From: an uncultured Alphaproteobacteria bacterium
GTDB taxonomy: Bacteria; Pseudomonadota; Alphaproteobacteria; Methylaequorales; Methylaequoraceae
Reading direction: 5' to 3'
DNA: 64,000 bases
NCBI GenBank assembly: GCA_902563305.1
Contig: CACEWP010000004.1
Span: 43,150 to 107,149 of the forward strand
This document shows, piece by piece, positions 32,284 through 42,761 of this stretch; position 1 is the stretch's first letter; the number at the start of each line of letters is the position of its first letter. The notes beneath the pieces are model-generated. The model ran no database searches, was not told the DNA's origin, and saw only the letters and a list, made by a program, of their open reading frames with translations. Made by a program: the position numbers and the translations under genes.

Positions 32284-33379
32284 TATAAAAACTTTAGTAA
32301 TTCACCCTTATATAAAAACCTCTAGAAGAGATAAAGATTTATTATTGAATGAGGCAATATGCTTAGCTGAAGCTATAGAATTAAGATGTATTTTCTCAAC
32401 TAGTGTAGGGATAGATAGAGTAAATCCCAAAGCATATTTTAAGTCAGGATATGTTTCTTATCTAAAAGAAAAAGCCATTGAACTTGATATAAAGCTTCTG
32501 TTTATCAATACTAATCTTACGCCGATACAACAAAGAAATTTAGAAACAGATATAAATTGTAAAATAATAGATAGAACTGGTTTGATTTTAGAAATATTTG
32601 GATCTAGAGCTAGATCAAATGAGGGGAAATTAAGTGTCTCACTAGCAAGTTTACAGTTTCAGAAAAGCAGGCTAGTTAGGTCATGGACACATTTAGAAAG
32701 ACAAAGAGGTGGAGCTGGTTTTATGGGTGGTCCCGGAGAAAAACAAATTGAATCAGACCGGAGACAGTTGACAGAGAAGATAAATAAACTCAAAAAAAAA
32801 ATTAAAAAAATTGATAAAATACGAAATATCCAAAGGTATAGAAGGGTGAAAAATAAGTTACCTGTAATTTCATTGGTTGGTTACACAAACTCTGGAAAAT
32901 CAACATTATTTAATTTGATAACAAAGTCGTCAGTTTTATCCAAAAATATGCTTTTTGCATCCTTAGATTCAACTATTAGGAATGGTTATGTTAAAGGTTT
33001 TAATTTTGCTTTTATTGATACAGTAGGTTTTATAAGAGATTTACCTACAACTCTAATTGATGCATTTAAATCTACTTTAGATGAAATAATCAACTCAGAT
33101 CTCATTCTTCATATTAGAGACGTAACTGATTCTCAATTTTTAATGCATAAAAATGAAGTACTAAAAATTCTCGAAGAGATAGGTATTAATAGAGATGACA
33201 AAAGAATCATAGAGGTAATTAATAAAGTTGATTTAATAGAAAATAAAGTAAATTTTCATAATCTCATTGATAAAAGCTCTGTATTGATTTCAGCAAGAGA
33301 TGGTAAAGGTATTGATTCACTTAAAACTAAAATTCTCAAATGTTTTGAAAATTATGATTTAAAAAGTGTTTTAAATTAA
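32276..33379 (+). CDS. hflX: GTPase HflX
   Basis: GGAGFMGGPGEKQIESDRR, GYTNSGKSTLFN, FIDTVGFIRDLP. Confidence 0.96.
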   Translation: MNNIKTLVIHPYIKTSRRDKDLLLNEAICLAEAIELRCIFSTSVGIDRVNPKAYFKSGYVSYLKEKAIELDIKLLFINTNLTPIQQRNLETDINCKIIDRTGLILEIFGSRARSNEGKLSVSLASLQFQKSRLVRSWTHLERQRGGAGFMGGPGEKQIESDRRQLTEKINKLKKKIKKIDKIRNIQRYRRVKNKLPVISLVGYTNSGKSTLFNLITKSSVLSKNMLFASLDSTIRNGYVKGFNFAFIDTVGFIRDLPTTLIDAFKSTLDEIINSDLILHIRDVTDSQFLMHKNEVLKILEEIGINRDDKRIIEVINKVDLIENKVNFHNLIDKSSVLISARDGKGIDSLKTKILKCFENYDLKSVLN

Positions 33380-34249
33380 TAGTCTAATCAGATTAGAAGT
33401 ATCTTCTTTTTCATATCCAAGTTTTATCAATTTTTTATAATAACTTTTAATTAATTTTGTTTGAGGAAGTTTGATATTTGTTTGATCAATTTCATCAAAA
33501 ATTATATTTAAATCCTTGAGCATGAGTTTGTTCATAAAACCGAAGTCAAATTCATTTTTACTCATCGTAATTCCTCTATTTTCTAATTGCCACGACTGAC
33601 CAGCGCCACTTTTTAATACACTTATTAAATTTTCTATATTAAGTTTTTTTTTTTTTGCAAAATTCAACCCTTCAGCTAATCCTTGTATTATTGAAGCTAC
33701 ACATATTTGATTTACCATTTTAGTCAATTGTCCAGAGCCACTATTACCCATATATACTAGTGTCTTGGAGTACAAACTTAAAGTACTTAACAAACTATTG
33801 AATTTTAATTTTTTTCCTCCAACCATTATTGATAAAGTTCCTTTCTCTGCACCAATTTGACCTCCACTAATTGGTGCATCAAAAAAAAATGATTTCTTTG
33901 ATAAAAATTTTTTGTATAAAATTTTTGATACCTTACATGAAGCAGTTGTATGGTCAACTATGATTGTATTTGGTTTTGTTCCCTTAAGAATTCCTTTTTT
34001 TGATAAATATATTTCATTTAAATCATTGTCATTACCAACACAAGAAATTATGAAATTACAATTATTTGATAGTTTTTCCAAACTATCATGAATATGTAGA
34101 AATTTTGATTTTATATATTGTTTTTTTAACTTTTGAGTATTTTTTGATTTTCTTTCAATTATATGAACATGTTTTTTTGCTTTTAATAAATGAGATGCCA
34201 TGTGAAATCCCATAATCCCAATTCCAATGAATCCAATATTTTTATTCAT
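33371..34249 (-). CDS. 3-hydroxyisobutyrate dehydrogenase / 2-hydroxy-3-oxopropionate reductase family oxidoreductase
   Basis: GFIGIGIMGFHMASHLL NAD(P)-binding motif, DAPISGGQIGAEKGTLSIMVGG. Confidence 0.92.
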   Translation of the reverse strand: MNKNIGFIGIGIMGFHMASHLLKAKKHVHIIERKSKNTQKLKKQYIKSKFLHIHDSLEKLSNNCNFIISCVGNDNDLNEIYLSKKGILKGTKPNTIIVDHTTASCKVSKILYKKFLSKKSFFFDAPISGGQIGAEKGTLSIMVGGKKLKFNSLLSTLSLYSKTLVYMGNSGSGQLTKMVNQICVASIIQGLAEGLNFAKKKKLNIENLISVLKSGAGQSWQLENRGITMSKNEFDFGFMNKLMLKDLNIIFDEIDQTNIKLPQTKLIKSYYKKLIKLGYEKEDTSNLIRLLI

Positions 34250-36824
34250 GATCTATTATTAATTCGTTATTTTGATTTAAAGTTATTTTTAAAATTGAAC
34301 CTTCTTGAATTTTGTTACTAAGCATTAAATGTGCTATTTTATCAATAATTTCTGTCTGAATTACTCTTTTTAATGGTCTTGCACCATATGTACTTGAAAA
34401 ACCCTCATTGACTATCCATTCTTTTGATTTTTCGTCTAATACAACAGATAATTTTTTTTGCTTAAGAATATTACATAAATTCTTTATTTGAATTTCAATT
34501 ATATTATTTATTTCTTTTTTAGTAAGCCTATTAAAGATTATTAAATCATCTATTCTATTCAAGAATTCTGGCTTAAAAGATTTTTTAACCATTTCCATAA
34601 TTTTTTCTTTGGTAAAAACTTCTATTTTATCTTTTTGTTCTTCTGAAAATTCAATTAATTCAGCACCAATATTTGAAGTCATTATAATTATAGTATTTTT
34701 AAAATTAACAACTCTACCTTGAGAATCTGTTAATCTTCCATCATCAAAAACTTGTAATAATAAATTGAAAATATCTGAATGTGCTTTTTCAATTTCATCA
34801 AGAAGAATCAATTGATATGGTTTTCTTCTTATTGATTCAGTCAAAATTCCACCCTCTTCAAAACCAATATAACCGGGTGGAGATCCTATTAACTTTGAAA
34901 CAGAATGTTTTTCCATAAATTCTGACATATCAAGCCTAAATAGTGATTTTGAATTATTAAAAAGGAACTCTGCAAGTACTTTTGTTAATTCTGTCTTTCC
35001 AACACCAGTAGGACCTAAAAATAAAAAAATTCCTATAGGTCTGTTAGGATCTTGAATGCCAGCTCTAGATCTTAAGACAGATTTAGATATTTGTTTTATG
35101 GCTTCTTGTTGTCCAACAACTTTTTTTTCTAATTCCCTTTCCATATTTATAATTTTTTCTTTTTCACCCTCTAACATCCTATCAACAGGAATTCCTGTTG
35201 ATTTTGAAACTACTTCTGCAATTTCATCAGAAGAAACAGATTTACTTAAAATTTTTTGTTTTTTTTGCGATTCAAGATCTTTGAGTTGTTTTTCTAAAGT
35301 TGGGATTTTACTATACGCAAGCTCACCCGCCAAGGATAATTCTCCTTCACGTTGTAATATACTTAGTTTATTTTTACTATTTTCGATTGTTGACTGAATT
35401 TTTTGGATATCGTTAATGATATTTTTCTCTTTTCTCCAATCTTGATCAAAATCTCGGAATTCTTTTTCAAGTTTATTTATCTCTTTTTTTAAATCATTTG
35501 TTCTGTCTATTGATTTCTTATCATTTTCTTTTTTCAAACTCTCATACTCAATTTTACTTTGAAGAAGTTTTCTTTCAATTTTGTCTAATTTTTCAGGTTT
35601 AGAATCTATTTGTAATCTTATTCTTGAAGCAGCCTCATCCATTAAATCAATTGCTTTATCCGGAAGGAATCGGTCATTTATATATCTTTGTGAAAGCTCT
35701 ACGGCAGATACTATTGCGGAGTCTAATATTTTAACTCCATGATGAACCTCATATTTTTCTTTAAGACCTCTTAGTATTGAAATTGAATCTTCTAAAGAGG
35801 GTTCTTCAACTAAAATTTGTTGAAACCTTCGGGCTAGGGCAGCATCTTTCTCGATATTTTCTCTATATTCTTTAAGAGTTGTAGCTCCAATACAATGCAA
35901 TTCGCCCCTTGCAAGTGCTGGTTTAAGAAGATTGGAGGCATCCATTGTACCATCAGTTTTACCTGCACCAACTAAAGTATGAATCTCATCAATAAATAAA
36001 ATAATCGAATCTTTATTTTCCTCGATATCTTTTAAGATTTTCTTAAGCCTATCTTCGAAATCTCCTCTAAACTTTGCTCCAGCTACTATAGACCCCAAGT
36101 CCAATGAAATTACTTTTTTATTTTTTAGTGAATCAGGAATGTCATTATTAATTATTCTAAGTGCTAAACCCTCAACAATAGCAGTTTTACCAACACCTGG
36201 CTCTCCAATTAAAACTGGATTATTTTTTGTTCTTCTTGATAAAACTTGGATACTTCTTCTTATTTCTTCTTCTCTTCCAATAACTGGATCTAATTTTCCA
36301 GTTTTAGCAAGCTCAGTCAAATCTGTTGAGTATTTTTTTAATACATTAGAGTCAATATTGGTATTTTTATTTTCTATTGTTTGTCCTTTTCTTAGTTTTA
36401 AAATTGCTAATTTTAAGTTTTCCTTATTAATATTATTTTCTTTAAGTAACTTGGATACCTCTAAGTTTTCATTCTTAACTAAAGTATACAATAAAATCTC
36501 GGGAGATATGAACGAATCATTAAATTCATCTTTAATATTTTTTGAGTCCTCTAAAACTTTTACCAATTCATCTGAAAAAAAAATATTTAAATTTCTGCCT
36601 AAAACTTTAGGGATTTTATTGATTTGAATTTCAACTTCCCGCTTTAAACTTGAATTCTCAGCTTTACAGTTTTTTAATAATTCAATTAAGAAATCATCAT
36701 TAGAATTAATTATACTATGAATTAGATGTGAATTAAGTATCTGCTGATTATTTAACGATATTGCTTTATTTTGTGCTTGATTGATAACTAATTTACTTTT
36801 TTCATTGAATTGATCAAAATTCAT
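34242..36824 (-). CDS. clpB: ATP-dependent disaggregase ClpB
   Basis: Two AAA modules ([27 protein letters not shown]), middle coiled coil, Clp_N domain. Confidence 0.97.
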   Translation of the reverse strand: MNFDQFNEKSKLVINQAQNKAISLNNQQILNSHLIHSIINSNDDFLIELLKNCKAENSSLKREVEIQINKIPKVLGRNLNIFFSDELVKVLEDSKNIKDEFNDSFISPEILLYTLVKNENLEVSKLLKENNINKENLKLAILKLRKGQTIENKNTNIDSNVLKKYSTDLTELAKTGKLDPVIGREEEIRRSIQVLSRRTKNNPVLIGEPGVGKTAIVEGLALRIINNDIPDSLKNKKVISLDLGSIVAGAKFRGDFEDRLKKILKDIEENKDSIILFIDEIHTLVGAGKTDGTMDASNLLKPALARGELHCIGATTLKEYRENIEKDAALARRFQQILVEEPSLEDSISILRGLKEKYEVHHGVKILDSAIVSAVELSQRYINDRFLPDKAIDLMDEAASRIRLQIDSKPEKLDKIERKLLQSKIEYESLKKENDKKSIDRTNDLKKEINKLEKEFRDFDQDWRKEKNIINDIQKIQSTIENSKNKLSILQREGELSLAGELAYSKIPTLEKQLKDLESQKKQKILSKSVSSDEIAEVVSKSTGIPVDRMLEGEKEKIINMERELEKKVVGQQEAIKQISKSVLRSRAGIQDPNRPIGIFLFLGPTGVGKTELTKVLAEFLFNNSKSLFRLDMSEFMEKHSVSKLIGSPPGYIGFEEGGILTESIRRKPYQLILLDEIEKAHSDIFNLLLQVFDDGRLTDSQGRVVNFKNTIIIMTSNIGAELIEFSEEQKDKIEVFTKEKIMEMVKKSFKPEFLNRIDDLIIFNRLTKKEINNIIEIQIKNLCNILKQKKLSVVLDEKSKEWIVNEGFSSTYGARPLKRVIQTEIIDKIAHLMLSNKIQEGSILKITLNQNNELIIDHE

Positions 36825-36866
36825 GCTTTATTTTGATTATATTAAACCAAAATCTCAAGTATTTTA

Positions 36867-38027
36867 TTGGAAAAAAATTTAAATAAGCTACCCTTGGATG
36901 GTGTTGTTGTTCTAGACTTAACAAATGTTTTGTCTGGTCCTTTTGCCACTTTAATTTTATCTGAGTTAGGAGCGAATGTAATTAAGGTAGAGAAACCTGG
37001 AGGTGATGATTCAAGAGCCTTTGGTCCTTTTGTTGATGGTCACTCAGGTTATTATATCTCTTTAAACAGAGGTAAAAAAAGTATCGAATTAAACCTTAAA
37101 AAAAAAAAAGATAAAAATATTTTTGAAAAAATCTTAGAAAAATCAGATGTTTTAATCGATAATTTTAAGCCAGGGACACTTGAAAAACTAGGATATAGCT
37201 GGGAATATTTATCTAATAAATATCCTGAGTTAATTCATTCTAAGATAAGTGGTTTTGGAGAAACTGGACCATTTAAGGATTTACCTGCGTACGACATTAT
37301 AGTTCAAGCTATGGGTGGGCTTATGAGTATTACAGGAACTGGTAAAGATAATTTTGTAAGAGTCGGAACATCAATTGGTGATATTGCTGCAAGTTTATTT
37401 GCTGTAATTGGAATTTTATGTCAATTAATAAGAAGAAATACAACAAATAAAGGATCCAAACTTGATCTTAGTATGCTCGACTGTCAAGTTGCAATTTTAG
37501 AAAACGCTATTGCAAGATACACTATTACTGGAATAGTACCCGAGCCGATGGGCACAGATCATCCTTCAATAACTCCTTTTGGTGGGTTTGAAACCAAAGA
37601 CGGTAAAATAGTTATAGCAATTGGGAATAATAAATTATTTAAAAAATTCTGTAAGGTAATAGGTGGGATGACGATTTCAAAAGAATATGATTCTAATAAA
37701 AAAAGAAATTTAAATATTAATAAACTTAGAAAGAGAATAGAGAGGTATTTGAAAAAAAAAACAAGTGAATACTGGTTAAAGCAGTTTGCTACAGAAAAAA
37801 TTCCTTCAGCCAAAATTGATTCAATAAGTGAATTGATTATGAATAAGCAGATAATTCATAGAAATATGTTAATAGATTATTCATTAAATTCGAAAAAAAA
37901 TAATGAAATGAAAGTTACAAATATGCCATTTAATTTTAATTTTATTAAAAATAAATCTAAAGTAATAAAAGCTCCAGGTTTAGATGAGAATAGGAAAGAT
38001 ATTTTGAAATTCTTTGGAATTGATTAA
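36867..38027 (+). CDS. CoA-transferase family III (CaiB/BaiF)
   Basis: LPLDGVVVLDLTNVLSGPFATLILSELGANVIKVEKPGGDD; TTG start. Confidence 0.93.
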   Translation: MEKNLNKLPLDGVVVLDLTNVLSGPFATLILSELGANVIKVEKPGGDDSRAFGPFVDGHSGYYISLNRGKKSIELNLKKKKDKNIFEKILEKSDVLIDNFKPGTLEKLGYSWEYLSNKYPELIHSKISGFGETGPFKDLPAYDIIVQAMGGLMSITGTGKDNFVRVGTSIGDIAASLFAVIGILCQLIRRNTTNKGSKLDLSMLDCQVAILENAIARYTITGIVPEPMGTDHPSITPFGGFETKDGKIVIAIGNNKLFKKFCKVIGGMTISKEYDSNKKRNLNINKLRKRIERYLKKKTSEYWLKQFATEKIPSAKIDSISELIMNKQIIHRNMLIDYSLNSKKNNEMKVTNMPFNFNFIKNKSKVIKAPGLDENRKDILKFFGID

Positions 38028-38722
38028 TGCCAAGGTCCTTTTCTTCTAGCTAGTATTGATTTTCCCTTTTTTATTTTTGAAGACCTAGTTTTTTCAACAA
38101 AAATAACAGCGTATACTAAACCAAAAATAAACCCTCCAATATGTGCAATCCAAGCTATATTAGAACCTTGACTTCCAAGATTAATAAATTGATAAAAAAA
38201 CCAAAAAATTAAAAGATAAAATGCTGGAATTCTTATTGTAAAAAAAATGAAGAATGGAATTAAAACTAATACTTTTGCCCTGGGATATAAATAAAGATAT
38301 GCCCCCAACACTCCTGCAATAGCTCCTGATGCTCCGATTAGTGGAGTGTTTGAGGTGATATCTATTAAGCCGTGACAGATTGATGCAAAAACTCCACTAA
38401 TCAAGTAAAAAAAAATAAATTTTTTTGCACCCATTTTATCTTCAATGTTGTCCGCAAAGATCCAAAGGTATAACATATTTCCCAAAAAGTGCATCCATCC
38501 ACCATGCATGAAAAGTGAGGTTAATAATGTAAGAGTGGGTGAGAATGACGGTATTTCAGAGTTTAAAAAAAATGTAGAGGGTTTAAATCCAAAATAGTAT
38601 GTATAAAAATTATAATCATTAGAAGTTATTTGCAAGAAAAACACAAAACTACAAATTAATAAGATTATTAATCTTATATATGATTTATTTTGGGTGGGGT
38701 TATCGTCTTTAAGAGGAATCAT
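38024..38722 (-). CDS. Rhomboid family intramembrane serine protease
   Basis: HFLGNMLYLWIF, GASGAIAGVLGAY catalytic Ser, AHIGGFIFG catalytic His. Confidence 0.94.
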   Translation of the reverse strand: MIPLKDDNPTQNKSYIRLIILLICSFVFFLQITSNDYNFYTYYFGFKPSTFFLNSEIPSFSPTLTLLTSLFMHGGWMHFLGNMLYLWIFADNIEDKMGAKKFIFFYLISGVFASICHGLIDITSNTPLIGASGAIAGVLGAYLYLYPRAKVLVLIPFFIFFTIRIPAFYLLIFWFFYQFINLGSQGSNIAWIAHIGGFIFGLVYAVIFVEKTRSSKIKKGKSILARRKGPWH

Positions 38723-39402
38723 ATTTTATATTTTTTTAATAAAATTTTTTTTTTTCCAAGAACAATAATATCTGCTACATCATTTATTATTTCTTTAAAA
38801 TCTTTTGAGTAAATATCCATTCCTCCAGTATAATATCCAAAAGATGGTAGAATGCAAAAGTCCTTTGAAACTATAAAACATTTATAAAAGAATCTTGAAT
38901 TGTTAATTTTAATTGAAACTTTAGGATGAAAATGACCAGAAAACTCAAAATTCTTTGTTTTTTTTTTAGTTTTTATATGTCTAAAATAGAAGTTATTTTC
39001 CTTATAACTATCAAAAAAAAAACCTCCAATTTTATCTTTTCCTATTAAATCATGGTCATGATTTCCATTGATCCAAAAGAAATTAACTCTTTTTGTAATT
39101 TTTTTTAATTCATTTAGATCACTTTTTTCCATATTTAAAATAGAGAATTTATCATGAAAGCTATCTCCTAATGAAATAATCTTTGAGGGACTATATTCAT
39201 CTACAATATCATTTAATTTCTTTAAAGTTTCTTTTATATCGTAAGGTGGAACTTGGATACAATTTTTATTTAAAGATGTTCCTTTTCCAAGATGAATATC
39301 AGCTAAAACAATCGTATTCGTTTGTTTGATCATCAAAAAACCAGATTTGTGAAAATTTAAATCACTATTAAAAATTTTTTTTGATAAGTAGTTTTTTATC
39401 AT
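38719..39402 (-). CDS. pdeM: Ligase-associated DNA damage response endonuclease PdeM (calcineurin-like phosphoesterase)
   Basis: ADIHLGKG, GDSFHD, INGNHDHD, SGHFHPK metallophosphoesterase motifs; neighbours the ligase-associated helicase. Confidence 0.9.
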   Translation of the reverse strand: MIKNYLSKKIFNSDLNFHKSGFLMIKQTNTIVLADIHLGKGTSLNKNCIQVPPYDIKETLKKLNDIVDEYSPSKIISLGDSFHDKFSILNMEKSDLNELKKITKRVNFFWINGNHDHDLIGKDKIGGFFFDSYKENNFYFRHIKTKKKTKNFEFSGHFHPKVSIKINNSRFFYKCFIVSKDFCILPSFGYYTGGMDIYSKDFKEIINDVADIIVLGKKKILLKKYKI

Positions 39403-41717
39403 AAAGGATCGCTGGCTTTGATTTTTTCCTTTTCCATTATCAATGCTCTTGAAAATTCAGATAAGTTTTTAAGGTTATTAAAAGTGAATTTCATGTTTTT
39501 AAATTTAATTATTTGACTTGAATGCAAAAGATGATTTTGAACTTCTTCCTCGGTAATTTTAAGTATTATATGCTCAGGTTCGTATTTCCTAAGAGTATCA
39601 AATATAATATCACTATTAACATAATTTTTTTTTAAATTTAAAGTGGTATTATTTTTTTTAACTAATCCGCTAATCATAGAAACTTCTTTAAATACTTTCC
39701 TAGCAATTGCAGTATCTAATTTGATTAAATGATCAAAATTCAAATGAAAAAAAACTTTAAAATCCGAACTTGTTATTGTGGTTTTATTTTCAAAAAATAG
39801 ACCAAATGAATAGTCATTAAGTATATAATTTATTGTAAATACTCTCTTTTTATTTAAGAATTTAATTAATAAATTTGCTAGAGTCTGATTAGTTTCTCTT
39901 CCAGAAAATGTATGAATAAAAATATATTCTCCTTGCTTGAATGGAAACTTTTCAATTAAAATTTTATTTTTTGATGGAATACCTGATTCAATCTTTTGTT
40001 TTTTTATAAATTTTTGTATTTCTTTTGGAAAATCATAATTTTGATTATTTAACAGATTAAGTATTTCATCTGAAAGATTAGATTTTAAAGGAAGACTTCC
40101 CCCCCAATAAATTGGTACTTTATGAGTTTTATGTTTTTTCAGATCAACAATTATTTCATCATTTCTAATTTTCACGCAAACAAGGCTTAATCCAGCAAAA
40201 ATGAAAACTTCTTTCTCCTTTATCGAATTTAGAAAAGATTCTTCAACGGTGCCTAATAATTTACCTTTAATGGTTTTAATTTTAAAATTAAAGGAATTAA
40301 TAATAGTCCCAGCATTGATCAAAACATTTATTTTATTATTATTATCCTTGATTACATATCTCCCGTCTTTTTGTTTTTTTAACTTTTTAAGATCTTGATA
40401 GTTTTGAAGAGCATACCCACCATTATGAATAAAATTCAATATTTTAAGGTACACCTCTTTAGATAAATCCCTGTATGGATAAGTTCCTTTTATGGTTCTA
40501 TATAGATGATCTGGGCAGAAACTAGAATGACAGGCAACTAGCAACAAGTGTTGGCATAAAACATCTTTAGCACCTTTTTTTTCAAAAATAGTGTCAAACT
40601 TTTTTGAATAAATTAATTTTTTTATTGCTTTACACTCTAAAAATTCAAATTTGTTGGTTGGAATTAATATAGCTTCTGAAACTTTATTATATTTATGATT
40701 TGATCTTCCAGTTTTTTGAAGGATTTTATTTACACTTTTTGGTGCACCAATATTAATTATTTTATCAATATTTTCCCAATCAATCCCCATTTCAAGGGCA
40801 GAAGTAGTAATGACAGATTTTAAAACATTTTCTTTAATTTTTATTTCTGTATCAATTCTTACTTTTTTTGATAATGAACCATGATAAATGCCAATTTTTA
40901 AATCAGGATAATTAAGATAAAGATTTTTAAACAACAACTCTGATTGTGCTCTTGTATTTACAAAAATTAAAGATTTACAACTTTTTATTATTGTGTAAAT
41001 TTCTTCTAATGCAAAATCTACTGAATGACCATAGTTTGGCGTTTTATCTAAAAATAAAATATCAAGATTAAACTTTTTTATTGTTTTATTTTTAATAATT
41101 TTAGTTTTTCCATTAAAACTTAACCAATTTGATAAATAATTATAATTTTCTACGTTAGCTGAACATGAAAATAATTTTATCTTCCTATTTTGACTTAGTA
41201 TTTGAGATATAGCTAAAGCAAGTTGATCTCCTCTTTTTGTATTTACAATTTCGTTTAATTCATCTATGGCTATGTATGATGTACTCTTGAATAATTTATC
41301 AGAATCAGTTCGGGATATCATCAAAGCTAATGATTCGGGTGTTGTTAACAAAATTTCAACAGGATTCTTTAATTGCGTTTGTTTTAATGAATGTGATTCG
41401 TCTCCTGTTCTCTTGCTGACATTAATTTTCAGATTTAGTTCGGATATGATTTTTTTGAGATTTTGGTATAAATCAGAAATTATTGATTTCAAAGGTGATA
41501 TGTATATAAGTTTTTTTTTTTTTTGGTTAAGAATATCTATTAACAATGGCAAAAACAAAGTAATTGTTTTTCCAGTACCTGTGTCAGATGAGATTAAATA
41601 TCGAGTGTTAACTGAAAATTCTAATTCTTTTAGAAATTTTTTTTGATAATTGAATAGTTTCCAATTTCTATTCTGAAGAAAATTATAAAAGTTTTCTGGT
41701 AACTTGATTTCAGTCAT
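39399..41717 (-). CDS. Ligase-associated DNA damage response DEXH-box helicase (Lhr-like)
   Basis: SSDTGTGKT, TTPESLALM, AIDELNEI box II, QKTGRSNHKYNK; Lhr-type C-terminal extension. Confidence 0.92.
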   Translation of the reverse strand: MTEIKLPENFYNFLQNRNWKLFNYQKKFLKELEFSVNTRYLISSDTGTGKTITLFLPLLIDILNQKKKKLIYISPLKSIISDLYQNLKKIISELNLKINVSKRTGDESHSLKQTQLKNPVEILLTTPESLALMISRTDSDKLFKSTSYIAIDELNEIVNTKRGDQLALAISQILSQNRKIKLFSCSANVENYNYLSNWLSFNGKTKIIKNKTIKKFNLDILFLDKTPNYGHSVDFALEEIYTIIKSCKSLIFVNTRAQSELLFKNLYLNYPDLKIGIYHGSLSKKVRIDTEIKIKENVLKSVITTSALEMGIDWENIDKIINIGAPKSVNKILQKTGRSNHKYNKVSEAILIPTNKFEFLECKAIKKLIYSKKFDTIFEKKGAKDVLCQHLLLVACHSSFCPDHLYRTIKGTYPYRDLSKEVYLKILNFIHNGGYALQNYQDLKKLKKQKDGRYVIKDNNNKINVLINAGTIINSFNFKIKTIKGKLLGTVEESFLNSIKEKEVFIFAGLSLVCVKIRNDEIIVDLKKHKTHKVPIYWGGSLPLKSNLSDEILNLLNNQNYDFPKEIQKFIKKQKIESGIPSKNKILIEKFPFKQGEYIFIHTFSGRETNQTLANLLIKFLNKKRVFTINYILNDYSFGLFFENKTTITSSDFKVFFHLNFDHLIKLDTAIARKVFKEVSMISGLVKKNNTTLNLKKNYVNSDIIFDTLRKYEPEHIILKITEEEVQNHLLHSSQIIKFKNMKFTFNNLKNLSEFSRALIMEKEKIKASDPL

Positions 41718-41750
41718 ATAAATAAGAATATCTTATTAATATTATATGGT

Positions 41751-42761
41751 ATGAATAAAACGAATATAAATTGGTTAATAAAAAAAAAGGAAGGTTTATA
41801 CTGCATTCCTGGTGATTTTTTTATTGACCCAATACTACCTGTTAAAAAAGCGCTTATTACCCATGCTCACACTGATCATGCAAGGCCAAATAATCAGTTT
41901 GTACTTTCTTCGAAGAATACAATTGATTTAATGAAATTAAGGTATGGAAAAAATTGTTTTAAAAGTTCTCAGGTATGCAAGTTTCGAGAAAATTTAAATA
42001 TAAACGATGTTAAAGTAAGAGTATATCCAGCCGGTCATATATTAGGTAGCATACAATTTCTGATTAATTATAAAGGCTATAAATTACTAGTAAGCGGAGA
42101 TTATAAAAGAATGTATGATCAAACTTGTGATTCTTATCAACCAGTTAATTGTGATACATTTATTACAGAGGCTACTTTTGGATTACCCATTTTTAAACAT
42201 CCAGATGATAAAGAGGAAGCGAAAAAGTTAATTAAATCAGTTACTGAAAATAAAGGGTCAACTCATCTTATAGGAGTGTATGCTCTTGGAAAATGTCAAA
42301 GATTAATATGTCTATTGAGATCACTTGGTTATGAGGATACTATTTATTTACATGGTGCTTTAATAAAAATTTCGGAATATTACTCCAAAAATGATATAAA
42401 ACTAGGAAAAATCAAAAGTGCTTCGGGAAAAAATCCCGAGAAATTAATAAATAAAATAATTCTTTGTCCACCTTCATCTTTAAATGACAAATGGTCTCAA
42501 AAATTTATAGAAGTTATTAAGGGCTATGTTTCTGGTTGGATGAGAATAAGACAAAGAGTTAAACAAAAAAATATAGAATTACCTATTATTATCTCCGATC
42601 ATGCTGACTGGAATGAAATTCTTAAAACTATAAAGGACGTAAATGCTTCTGAGGTATTGGTTACTCATGGAAGAGAAGAGGCTTTAGTAAGTCATTTAAA
42701 TAATCATAATTATAAAAGTAGTGCATTAAATTTAATTGGATTTGAAGACGAAAATGAATGA
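41751..42761 (+). CDS. Ligase-associated DNA damage response exonuclease (metallo-beta-lactamase fold)
   Basis: HAHTDHARP, YPAGHILGS, VSGDYKR; located between the helicase and ligase genes. Confidence 0.92.
   Translation: MNKTNINWLIKKKEGLYCIPGDFFIDPILPVKKALITHAHTDHARPNNQFVLSSKNTIDLMKLRYGKNCFKSSQVCKFRENLNINDVKVRVYPAGHILGSIQFLINYKGYKLLVSGDYKRMYDQTCDSYQPVNCDTFITEATFGLPIFKHPDDKEEAKKLIKSVTENKGSTHLIGVYALGKCQRLICLLRSLGYEDTIYLHGALIKISEYYSKNDIKLGKIKSASGKNPEKLINKIILCPPSSLNDKWSQKFIEVIKGYVSGWMRIRQRVKQKNIELPIIISDHADWNEILKTIKDVNASEVLVTHGREEALVSHLNNHNYKSSALNLIGFEDENE

Noticed and set aside
41718-41750. Possible LexA box in the divergent helicase/exonuclease promoter
   Set aside because: No GTTC-N7-GTTC or GAAC-N7-GAAC is present in the gap.
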